Source: an uncultured Latescibacterota bacterium (GTDB lineage: Bacteria; Latescibacterota; UBA2968; UBA8231). From it: a DNA stretch of 64,000 bases. The notes under the pieces were generated by a model that made no database searches, was not told the origin of the DNA, and worked only from the letters and a program-made list of their open reading frames with translations. Location of the stretch: contig OX638377.1 in NCBI GenBank assembly GCA_951813615.1, positions 4,118,599 to 4,182,598 on the forward strand, in the 5' to 3' direction. Below, one piece after another: positions 8,360 to 15,735 of this stretch; position 1 is the stretch's first letter, and each line of letters begins with the position of its first letter. The position numbers and the translations under genes were made by a program.

Positions 8360-9473
8360 CAAACATCTCCATCTGCTGCGCGTGCTCGCGCATGAACTCT
8401 ACGATCCGGCGATCGGCCCGAGGCAAAGCAAAGTCATCCAACGCCTCCGGCGCAATCCAGCGCCAAGCAGCGCAACCCAACGCCTGAGGGGTGCCGCGCA
8501 CATAGCGGGCGGCAAACGCGTGTAAGGTGATGCTAAAATGCGAATAGGCATGATCCACGCTCGTCAAACGCTCATCCACCTCGATCTCAATGCCTAATTC
8601 CTCGCGGATCTCGCGTACCAAACATTCGGGCAAAGACTCGCCAGGCTCCTGCTTGCCTCCGGGGAATTCCCACAAACCGCCGAGCATCCCCTCGGCCGGC
8701 CGCTGGGCAATTAGCAACTCGTCGCCCTTGCGAATCAGGCCAGCCGCCACTTGATAATGCGGCCTCTGTTTCTTAGGAGCCTTGCGCGGCAGGGAGGCTG
8801 GATCGTCCAACTCGGCCTTGGCCCGACACCAGTCGCCGACCGGACACGTCGAGCAAGAAGGGCTCTGCGGCGTGCAGACCCGCGACCCCAACTCCATCAT
8901 CGCCTGATTGAAGTCGCCGGCCTCGCCCCGGGCCAGCAGAGTCTCTCCAGCGGCGATGAGTTGCGCCTTGACGTGGGCGCGGGCTGGCTCTTCCTCAATC
9001 CGCAACAAGCGGCAGAGCACGCGGGTTACATTGCCGTCGAGTACCGGGTGGTCGCGGTCGAAGGCAATGCTGCTGACGGCCGCTGCCGTGTATTGGCCAA
9101 TCCCCGGCAACTCGATCAGCTCTTGGTATGTATCCGGTATGCGGCCTCCCAACTCAAAGGCCATGCGCTTGGCCGCCTTGTGCATGTTGCGCGCCCTCGC
9201 ATAGTAGCCCAAGCCCTCCCAGGCCTTGAGTACTTGGTCCTCGGAAGCAGCGGCCAGCGCTTGAAGCGTGGGAAACGCGCTAATAAAACGCTCGAAATAG
9301 GGGGCCATCTGATCCACCCGGGTCTGTTGCAACATGACCTCGGATACCCAGACGTGATAGGGATTGCCGCTGTCGCGCCAGCTCGTCTGCCGCTTGTTTT
9401 GGCGATACCAAGCCAAGAGTCGAGCGCGGAAGGCGCTGAGCGCGTCTTGATCGTCGAGCAAGCTGCGACTCAA
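8346..9473 (-). CDS. mutY: Adenine DNA glycosylase MutY
   Basis: This 375-residue base-excision repair enzyme removes A mispaired with 8-oxoG. Helix-hairpin-helix glycosylase motifs are clear: SEVMLQQTRV with the catalytic Glu, ELPGIGQYTA hairpin, and VLDGNV with the catalytic Asp. The 4Fe-4S loop has Cys spacing C-x6-C-x2-C-x5-C near residues 200-220. The C-terminal domain is Nudix-like and recognises 8-oxoG; it holds a GGLWEFPGGK segment and REIREELG. The start is a TTG that overlaps the stop of the upstream P1 peptidase (TTGA), with a GGAAG sequence before it. Confidence 0.95.
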   Translation of the reverse strand: MSRSLLDDQDALSAFRARLLAWYRQNKRQTSWRDSGNPYHVWVSEVMLQQTRVDQMAPYFERFISAFPTLQALAAASEDQVLKAWEGLGYYARARNMHKAAKRMAFELGGRIPDTYQELIELPGIGQYTAAAVSSIAFDRDHPVLDGNVTRVLCRLLRIEEEPARAHVKAQLIAAGETLLARGEAGDFNQAMMELGSRVCTPQSPSCSTCPVGDWCRAKAELDDPASLPRKAPKKQRPHYQVAAGLIRKGDELLIAQRPAEGMLGGLWEFPGGKQEPGESLPECLVREIREELGIEIEVDERLTSVDHAYSHFSITLHAFAARYVRGTPQALGCAAWRWIAPEALDDFALPRADRRIVEFMREHAQQMEMFGEKK

Positions 9474-10441
9474 CCGTCTTCCCCTTCCGGCCAGCCAGTA
9501 TGCGGCATGGCTTTGAGATCTCCGACCGTCTCAGCGACCAAGAGAGCATCTACGACCGCTGCCTCGGCAGCCGCTGCTCCAGCGTCAAACAGCGCATAGA
9601 GCCTTTCTTCGCCCACCGGACGCACCGGTGCGTCCGGTTCTTGGATAATGCCCGTTGTGGAAAAGGCGAGGACTAGCCCCTCGCGCGTATGCGGGTTCCA
9701 CAAACCCGTCCGCGCCAGCCCCAGTGCAGCGCGGCCAGCCAACCGCTCTAGTTGACGCGGGATCAGAGGCGCGTCCGTAGCCACCACCGCGGCAAATGTC
9801 TGCGGCCCTCCTGCCCCCTCGCCCACCGATAGAACGCGACCAGCCCAATGCAACTCACGTCCCCCGTTGACCGCAGCTAGCACCCCCAACGCGTATTCAC
9901 CAGCCCGGCGCGACGCCGTGCCAATGCCCCCCTTGTAGCCAAAGGCCTGCAACCCGCCGCCGACTCCGGCATTGCCCGTGGGCACCGCACTACCAGCGCT
10001 GGCCAACGCCTCGTCTGCGTGGGCGTGTGTCAAAACCTTGCGCACGAGCGCGGGATCGTTGACAGCCGTGTCGTCAATCCCCACCACGACCGGCGGCCAG
10101 CCAGCTACAGTCGATAGCCCGGTGTCGCGGCCCAAGCTGTGGCGAATTAAGGCTTCGTACACCCGGCCAACGACCGGGGACGGAGCCAGGACAATAGGCG
10201 AGGAAAAGGTGCCGAAGTCTTCGGCGACCCCAAGGCCGCTCATGGCGTCGCCGCCGTCTATGGAGAAGCGACCGATAAACAGCTTGCGTTCTTCTACCGA
10301 GGCCGGATACGGGACGACGGCCGTGAGGCCGGTGTGCAGGTCGGGCGTGCGAATATCCACGTGGCCCACGCTAACTCCGGCCACATCTACAATGGCGTTG
10401 TGCGGTCCCGCCGCATCACCCGCTAGGTGCGAGCGATTCAT
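9470..10441 (-). CDS. P1 family (DmpA-like) aminopeptidase/amidase, Thr-type
   Basis: This 323-residue Ntn-type autoproteolytic hydrolase belongs to family P1 (formerly S58: DmpA, BapA, ThnT), which includes D-aminopeptidases, beta-aminopeptidases and related amidases. Recognisable segments are GNAGVGGG, GYKGGIGTASRR and VVATDAPLIPRQL. In DmpA the nucleophile is the Ser eight residues before the Asp of ATDAP; here that position is Thr (about T215), as in ThnT. Autocleavage should occur just before it. There is no signal peptide, so a cytosolic enzyme is expected. It follows a second P1 gene with an ATGA overlap. Confidence 0.85.
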   Translation of the reverse strand: MNRSHLAGDAAGPHNAIVDVAGVSVGHVDIRTPDLHTGLTAVVPYPASVEERKLFIGRFSIDGGDAMSGLGVAEDFGTFSSPIVLAPSPVVGRVYEALIRHSLGRDTGLSTVAGWPPVVVGIDDTAVNDPALVRKVLTHAHADEALASAGSAVPTGNAGVGGGLQAFGYKGGIGTASRRAGEYALGVLAAVNGGRELHWAGRVLSVGEGAGGPQTFAAVVATDAPLIPRQLERLAGRAALGLARTGLWNPHTREGLVLAFSTTGIIQEPDAPVRPVGEERLYALFDAGAAAAEAAVVDALLVAETVGDLKAMPHTGWPEGEDG

Positions 10442-11556
10442 TTGAGCCGACCGTATGCGCGCATGATTTCGAGCAAGCGGTCTAGCGGCAGGGCGTGGAT
10501 GGTATTGCCGCCGCGACCAGTCATGGTGTGGGCCGTAGTCAGCGAGTTGAGAATGGCTTCCTCCGTAGCCTCAATTACGCCTTGGAACACGCCCGAAATC
10601 CAGCGGTCGGAGAGCATGGTGAGCGCGTCCGGCGGCTCGGGAGAAGCCGTTGAAAACGCCAGCCAGAGATCGCCGCTGCCTTGAGTAGAAATCGCGCCCG
10701 TACGCGCCATACCCAAAGCCACCCGTTTACACACGCGTTGGAGTTGAATAGGGATCAACGGCGCGTCCGTGGCCACTGCGGCGATCAAGGACTTGCTCTT
10801 GCCGCCGCGCGCAGGCATCAGGTCGGTGATCTCCCGGCCCACCGGAACGCCGTCAACGCGCAGTTGGGGCCGCCGACCAAAATTCGCCTGTACCAACACA
10901 CCCACAGTATAGACCTGATCACCGCAGGGAATTTTGCGCGACGCCGTGCCAATGCCAGCCTTAAAGCTATAGGCCCGCATCCCGGTCCCGCCGCCGACAC
11001 AACCTTCGGCTACCGGCCCGTCGCGCACCGCGTCAAGGGCTGCTACCGCGTGTTCAGGTCGAACGTGCCGCCCAACTTCGTCGTGGAGAAACGCAGCCCA
11101 CGTCTCGCCGACTATGGGCGCGGGCTGCAAATCGCTTTTGAACAGGTCGGGATCTCGCGCCAGCATCCACTCCACCGCCCCATCGTACACCGCGCCGACG
11201 CTGGACGTGTTGGTAAAAAGGACGGGGCCAGCCAGTAGACCCGTGCGGCGCATAGAGCCGACCCCCATCAACTCGCCATTGCCGTTGAGCGTGAAATCCG
11301 CGGCAAACGCGGGCGTGCGCGGCACAATCGCCGTCACACCGGTGCGCACCGGACCCCCTTCTTCAATCAGCGTCAGATGGCCGACCTGCACGCCCTCGAC
11401 ATCGGTGATGGAGTTATATGGGCCAGTCGCCAACTCGCCAATGACAATGCCCAACTCGCGCAGGCGCACCCGCTCCGGCCGCACGGGCGCAGCGCGGCCC
11501 AATGTAGGCCACACAGCCGCACTTAAACCCAAGCCGAGAAAGGTCCGGCGGTCCAT
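10438..11556 (-). CDS. P1 family (DmpA-like) peptidase with Tat signal, Ser-type
   Basis: This is a paralogue of the neighbouring P1 hydrolase, about 372 residues. It begins with a twin-arginine signal (MDRRTFLGLGLSAAVWP, ending near ALGRAAP-like residues), so the enzyme is probably exported folded. Family segments are GCVGGGTGM, FKAGIGTASRK, GVLVQANFG and AVATDAPLIPIQLQR. The nucleophile position holds Ser (about residue 256 from this start). I chose the ATG at 11556, one base after the stop of the upstream gene, because the Tat motif follows directly; a TTG lies six codons upstream. Confidence 0.85.
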   Translation of the reverse strand: MDRRTFLGLGLSAAVWPTLGRAAPVRPERVRLRELGIVIGELATGPYNSITDVEGVQVGHLTLIEEGGPVRTGVTAIVPRTPAFAADFTLNGNGELMGVGSMRRTGLLAGPVLFTNTSSVGAVYDGAVEWMLARDPDLFKSDLQPAPIVGETWAAFLHDEVGRHVRPEHAVAALDAVRDGPVAEGCVGGGTGMRAYSFKAGIGTASRKIPCGDQVYTVGVLVQANFGRRPQLRVDGVPVGREITDLMPARGGKSKSLIAAVATDAPLIPIQLQRVCKRVALGMARTGAISTQGSGDLWLAFSTASPEPPDALTMLSDRWISGVFQGVIEATEEAILNSLTTAHTMTGRGGNTIHALPLDRLLEIMRAYGRLK

Positions 11557-11557
11557 G

Positions 11558-12616
11558 TCAGAGCGCCTGGACAATCCGCTCCCCTAGCTCGCGGCAACTC
11601 AACGCACCCCCTAAATCGGGCGTCCCCACGCCCTGCTCGCCGATCACTGTGCGCACCGCCTTTTCAATCCGATCAGCGCCCGCAACAGACTCCGAGTCGC
11701 CGTGCCGCTGACCCAACCAGCGCAGCATCAAGGCCGCCGACAGGATCATCGCCACCGGATTGGCTTTCCCCTGCCCGGCGATGTCCGGAGCCGTCCCGTG
11801 CGACGGTTGGAACACAGCCGCGTCCTCGCCAATGTCCCCCGAAGGAGCCAGCCCCAAGCCGCCGACCAAGCCAGCGGCCAAGTCCGAGATGATGTCCCCG
11901 TACATATTCTCGGTGACCAGCACGTCGTATCCCGCCGGTTGCTGCACCAAGTACATGCTCAGCGCATCGATGTACGCGTAGTCGCGCTCGACGTCTGGAT
12001 ACTCAGCGGCCACCTCGTCGTACACGCTGCGGAAGAAGGCCATTGAGCGGAAGACGTTAGCCTTGTCAACGCACGTTACCTTCATCGGCGTCCGACCGCG
12101 CTGCCGCGCCAGCTCAAAGGCGTAGCGCACCACCCGTTCGGTTCCGGTTCGCGTAATCACCATGGAGTCCACGGCCACTTCGCCGCGCAACTGGATGCCG
12201 CCGTTCATGGAGGCAAAGAGTCCCTCGACGTTCTCTCGCAAGATGACGAAGTCAATATCACCTGCCTTGAACCCTTTGAGCGGAGTATGCGCGGCCGCAT
12301 ACAAGTAAATCGGCCGCACCCCCGCGTACAGGTCCAGTTGGAACCGCAAATCGACTTGTGGCCGCATCTCCGTCCCGTCCGGCCAGCGCACATGCGGCAA
12401 CCCCATCGCGCCCAACAACACCGCATCCGCCCGGCGGCACCCTTCCACCGTCGCCTCCGGCAGCGGATCCCCTTGCTCCAGATAGCACCCCGCGCCACAC
12501 GGATACTCAGCGTAGGCAAGAGCAGGAGTCCCCAACGCATTGAGCACCCTCAGGGCCTCGTCCATGACCTCCGGTCCGATGCCGTCGCCTTTGAGCACGG
12601 CGATGTCGTAGGCCAT
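11558..12616 (-). CDS. Isocitrate/isopropylmalate/tartrate dehydrogenase family protein
   Basis: This roughly 352-residue NAD(P)-dependent beta-decarboxylating dehydrogenase starts MAYDIAVLKGDGIGPEV. It keeps LRENVEGLF for substrate contact, VTCVDKANV with catalytic Lys, VTENMYGDIISDLAAG with metal-binding Asp residues, and SHGTAPDIAGQGKANP. Without a complete leu operon, the assignment among LeuB, NAD-isocitrate and tartrate/malate dehydrogenases is open. The neighbouring enolase-superfamily gene suggests hydroxyacid or sugar-acid catabolism. The start at 12616 has a GGAG site, inside the end of the upstream gene. The frame is open for 14 more codons without homology. Confidence 0.82.
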   Translation of the reverse strand: MAYDIAVLKGDGIGPEVMDEALRVLNALGTPALAYAEYPCGAGCYLEQGDPLPEATVEGCRRADAVLLGAMGLPHVRWPDGTEMRPQVDLRFQLDLYAGVRPIYLYAAAHTPLKGFKAGDIDFVILRENVEGLFASMNGGIQLRGEVAVDSMVITRTGTERVVRYAFELARQRGRTPMKVTCVDKANVFRSMAFFRSVYDEVAAEYPDVERDYAYIDALSMYLVQQPAGYDVLVTENMYGDIISDLAAGLVGGLGLAPSGDIGEDAAVFQPSHGTAPDIAGQGKANPVAMILSAALMLRWLGQRHGDSESVAGADRIEKAVRTVIGEQGVGTPDLGGALSCRELGERIVQAL

Positions 12617-12618
12617 TT

Positions 12619-13878
12619 TTAGCTCCACAAGCGGTCGTGTGGCCGCTCGTCGTCCCACTCCTCGGTGGGGCCAAAAATCTCCGGCTGGTCCGGATCGGCA
12701 AACGACCGCAGCACTTCTTCGTTGAGGCCGCTAAAACCCAGCCCCGGCCCTTCCGGCACTGCAATGTGCCCATCCTCAATCAGGGGCACCGGCAAGCCCT
12801 CGACCAAGCTGCTCCACTGCTCTAGCTGATCGACCGAGTGATTTTCGAGCACCATGAAGTTTTCCGTCGCCGCCGCGCAATGCACCGAAGCCAACGCCGC
12901 CACCGGCGACATGGCCATGTGCAGCGCCATGGCAATGCCGTAATCCTGCGCCAAATCACCGATCTTTTTGGTCTCGAGGATCCCGCCGGAAGAGGCCAAG
13001 TCCGGGTGAGCGACGGCAATGGCGCGCCGTTCAAAAAGGGGCAGAAAGTTTTCCTTGAGATAGATATCCTCGCCCGTGCATACCGGCGTATCCACGGCCT
13101 CGGCGAGCCGCTGCCACTGGTCGGCCAACTGCCAGGGGATCATGTCCTCGTACCAAGCTAGGCTGAACTGATCCAGCGCCTTGCCCAAGCGGATGCAGGA
13201 CTCGACGCCAATGTGGCCAAAGTGATCGACGGCCAAGGGCACTTCATAGCCGATCACCTCGCGCACCTGCGCCACGTATTCGCAGAGGATATCGATGCCC
13301 TTGTTAGTAATCTGAATCCCCGTAAATGGGTGCATGATGCCGTTGCTTTCCAACATGCCCGGCGGCGCGATCAGCGCGTCTTCGATCCCCCGCAGCAATC
13401 CAATGCCAACGTCCATTTTGAGGAACTTAAACCCCCGCGCCATCCGCTCCTTGAGCAATTGTCCCATCTCCCGGCCATCGCGCCGCGTGGGGGTATCGCA
13501 GTAACAGAGGACCCGGTCGCGGAACTTGCCGCCGGCCAGTTGGTAGGCCGGCACACTATAGGCTTTGCCCGCTAGGTCCATCAGCGCCATCTCGACGCCG
13601 CAGACGCCGCCGGCCTGGCGCGCGTGATGACCGAATTGTTTGATCTTGCGGAAGAGCTTATCGACGTTGCAGGGATTTTCGCCAAGCAAGCGGCTTTTGA
13701 GCATCAGCGCGTAAGTCGGGCTGCCGCCATCGCGCACCTCGCCGTAGCCCGAGATGCCCTGATTGGTGTCGATGCGGATGATCGTCGCGCGGAACGGTGC
13801 CCCGCGCAGATTGGCGACGCGCATATCCGTGATCTTCAGATCCGCAGGTCGAGAGTGCGGATTCACATTTTCTTCCAT
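12619..13878 (-). CDS. Mandelate racemase/muconate lactonizing enzyme family protein
   Basis: This 419-residue enolase-superfamily enzyme abstracts the proton alpha to a carboxylate of an acid sugar or related acid; the substrate is unknown. The capping domain is followed by the barrel with FKFLKMDVG (Lys), LAVDHFGHIG (metal Asp), WYEDMIPW (metal Glu) and CTGEDIY (metal Glu). HPDLASSGG and ALHMAMSPVAALAS lie further on. I chose the ATG at 13878 with a GGAG site eight bases upstream; the open frame extends another 19 codons. It is 2 bases from the downstream dehydrogenase, so the two may act in sequence. Confidence 0.82.
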   Translation of the reverse strand: MEENVNPHSRPADLKITDMRVANLRGAPFRATIIRIDTNQGISGYGEVRDGGSPTYALMLKSRLLGENPCNVDKLFRKIKQFGHHARQAGGVCGVEMALMDLAGKAYSVPAYQLAGGKFRDRVLCYCDTPTRRDGREMGQLLKERMARGFKFLKMDVGIGLLRGIEDALIAPPGMLESNGIMHPFTGIQITNKGIDILCEYVAQVREVIGYEVPLAVDHFGHIGVESCIRLGKALDQFSLAWYEDMIPWQLADQWQRLAEAVDTPVCTGEDIYLKENFLPLFERRAIAVAHPDLASSGGILETKKIGDLAQDYGIAMALHMAMSPVAALASVHCAAATENFMVLENHSVDQLEQWSSLVEGLPVPLIEDGHIAVPEGPGLGFSGLNEEVLRSFADPDQPEIFGPTEEWDDERPHDRLWS

Positions 13879-13962
13879 TCTTGTCTCCATTTTCGCTGGA
13901 TGTATTTTAGGGGCCTCCAATGATATTCCGCTCACATTTTTTCGTCAACTTAGGAGATCGAC

Positions 13963-14745
13963 ATGAAGCTGAAGGACAGAGTGGCCCTCATCACCGGCGG
14001 CAGCAGCGGCATTGGCCGGGCCGCGGCCGTGGCCATGGCCCGCGAAGGAGCCAACATTGCGCTGACGGCCCGTCGCGCCGAGCGCTGTGAGGAAGCTGTC
14101 GCCGAAATCGAGGGACTAGGCGGCCAAGCGTTGGCCTTGCCCGGCGACGTAGCTAACGCCGAGCACGTTGCCGGGCTGGTGGACGCCGCCGTTGAGCGTT
14201 GGGGCCGCCTCGACATCGTCGTGCCCAACGCCGGCATCAACGGCGTCTTCGCCCCCATTGAGGACATCACGCCCGAGGAATGGGATCAGACGCACAACAT
14301 CAACGTGCGCGGCACCTTTCTCACCGTCAAATACGCCATCCCTCACCTGCGCGCGGCCGGCGGCGGCAGCATCGTCGTGGTCTCCTCGGTCAATGGCAAC
14401 CGCATCTTCTCCAACTTCGGCTTCACCTCGTATTCCTGCTCCAAGGCTGCCCAAGTTACCTTCGCCAAAATGGCCGCGGTCGAACTGGCGCAGTGGGACA
14501 TCCGCATCAATGTCGTCTGCCCTGGCGCGACCAAAACCAGCATCGGTGAGAACACCTTCCCCCGCAACATCGACAAGATCCGCATCCCCCGCGAGTTCCC
14601 CCAAGGCATGATCCCCCTACAACAACGCGCCGCCAGCGCCGAGGAGGTCGCCAACACCATTCTCTTTTTGGCGTCGGACGAGGCTAGCTATATTACGGGG
14701 ACCGAGATGTACGTCGATGGGGCGCTGTCGCTGTTTCAGGGGTGA
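13963..14745 (+). CDS. Short-chain dehydrogenase/reductase (classical SDR)
   Basis: This 260-residue NAD(P)-dependent oxidoreductase has the cofactor motif GGSSGIGRA near residue 13, NAGI, the catalytic Ser in VVVSSVNG, and Tyr-x3-Lys in YSCSKAA. The glycine pattern and RRAER after the second strand leave NAD versus NADP open. The C-terminal ITGTEMYVDGALSLFQG is typical. An AGGAG site precedes the ATG. It is divergent from the enolase-family gene, so the roughly 85-base gap between them must hold promoters. A MITE-like element begins 13 bases after its stop. Confidence 0.88.
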   Translation: MKLKDRVALITGGSSGIGRAAAVAMAREGANIALTARRAERCEEAVAEIEGLGGQALALPGDVANAEHVAGLVDAAVERWGRLDIVVPNAGINGVFAPIEDITPEEWDQTHNINVRGTFLTVKYAIPHLRAAGGGSIVVVSSVNGNRIFSNFGFTSYSCSKAAQVTFAKMAAVELAQWDIRINVVCPGATKTSIGENTFPRNIDKIRIPREFPQGMIPLQQRAASAEEVANTILFLASDEASYITGTEMYVDGALSLFQG

Positions 14746-14757
14746 GATTACGGGGAC

Positions 14758-14910
14758 AACGTGAGTTCGGGATAAGGTGATCGCCAAGCTCGAAATCGAC
14801 ATTTATTTAGTTGACAGAGGTAGAGAGGATGGATTTATTTTTTGCAATCGTATGCATCTAAGTAGATGCACGACCTTTAATTAAAAGGCCACTTAACCCG
14901 AACTCACGTT
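14758..14910. mobile_element. MITE-like element, copy A
   Basis: This is a 153-base element without coding capacity, bounded by perfect 14-base terminal inverted repeats (AACGTGAGTTCGGG at the left and its complement at the right). Copy B at 15558-15709 is its inverted, roughly 80% identical counterpart over the full length, including internal blocks such as TCGACATTTATTT and the CAATCGTATG block. This is the signature of a non-autonomous transposable element. I see no transposase with these ends in the window and cannot assign a family. Confidence 0.75.
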
Positions 14911-14962
14911 AATGGTCTATGAAAATGAGACTACTATAGCCTCAAGATCTAGGTGAGGATTC

Positions 14963-15262
14963 GTGCAAGACAATTACAAACAAGAATTAACAGACCGGTT
15001 TGTGACGGTGGTGGAACACCTGACCCGCCTGACGTACAGCGGTCGTCTAGATGAGTGGCAAGGGTTGGACATGACCATTCCCCAGATTAGGACCTTGATC
15101 TTGTTGCAACACATGGGTCCCTTGCGGATGGGTATCATCTCCAGCCACTTGGACAGCACTCTTTCCGCCACGACCTCGATCGTGGACCGCTTGGTGGAAA
15201 AGGAACTGGTGAAACGGATTTCAGACCCAAACGGCCCTGCGATCGGTCCACGCCCCTCGTGA
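14963..15262 (+). CDS. MarR-family regulator, C-terminally truncated
   Basis: This 99-residue protein starts at a GTG and resembles the first two-thirds of MarR regulators. It has an N-terminal dimerisation helix, then a winged helix-turn-helix with LTIPQIRTLILL-like spacing and HLDSTLSATTSIVDRLVEKELVKRI, then the wing start SDPN. Right after the wing Asp-Pro-Asn, where family members continue with Asp-Arg-Arg, the sequence changes to GPAIGPRPS and stops. The C-terminal helices needed for dimerisation are missing, compared with the usual 140-150 residues. It may be a decayed gene. It sits between two MITE copies. Confidence 0.6.
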   Translation: MQDNYKQELTDRFVTVVEHLTRLTYSGRLDEWQGLDMTIPQIRTLILLQHMGPLRMGIISSHLDSTLSATTSIVDRLVEKELVKRISDPNGPAIGPRPS

Positions 15263-15557
15263 ACCGGATCACGCTATTCCCGGCCAAATCCCCAGCTTAA
15301 GTGCCAACCCAGCCGCCTACAGTCGGTATTTAACCCCTAGTATTCCTACCTATATCCTGCTTTCCTGATGACTTGCTTGGCCCTGACTCTGACCCAAGCC
15401 TGACGCCTAATCCTTGCTTGACAGCGACTGTAGTTGTGCAATAATACATATTTCCTTATAGTGAAATATATTAGATAGTGAAATTATAATATTAAATATG
15501 ATATTTCTAATTTGCGTATATTTTGCCATGACGCTACGGATAACCATCCCCTAATCC
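15263..15557. other. Non-coding AT-rich stretch between marR remnant and MITE copy B
   Basis: I see no gene here. The part 15430-15530 is strongly AT-rich. It holds an inverted repeat, ATATTTC and GAAATAT separated by 8 bases (15448-15469), and two direct copies of ATAGTGAAAT. These could be operators or a degraded mobile-element end. No remnant of the lost MarR C-terminus can be recognised in any frame. Confidence 0.5.
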
Positions 15558-15709
15558 AACGTGAGTTCGGGATAAGCGGCCTTTTAACTGGAGTCGTGCT
15601 TCTGCTTAGTTACATACGATTGTAAAGATAGTAAACCACTCTCTCTGCCTCTTTTAATCAAATAAATGTCGATTTTGAGCTTGGTGGTCACCTTATCCCG
15701 AACTCACGT
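15558..15709. mobile_element. MITE-like element, copy B (inverted)
   Basis: This element of about 152 bases is inverted relative to copy A at 14758-14910. It begins AACGTGAGTTCGGG and ends CCCGAACTCACGT. Read in reverse it follows copy A almost base for base. The first collagenase gene starts 27 bases beyond its right end, so the element may supply or disturb that gene's promoter. Confidence 0.75.
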
Positions 15710-15735
15710 GGGACATAATTTTGGCAGTGGTCTAA

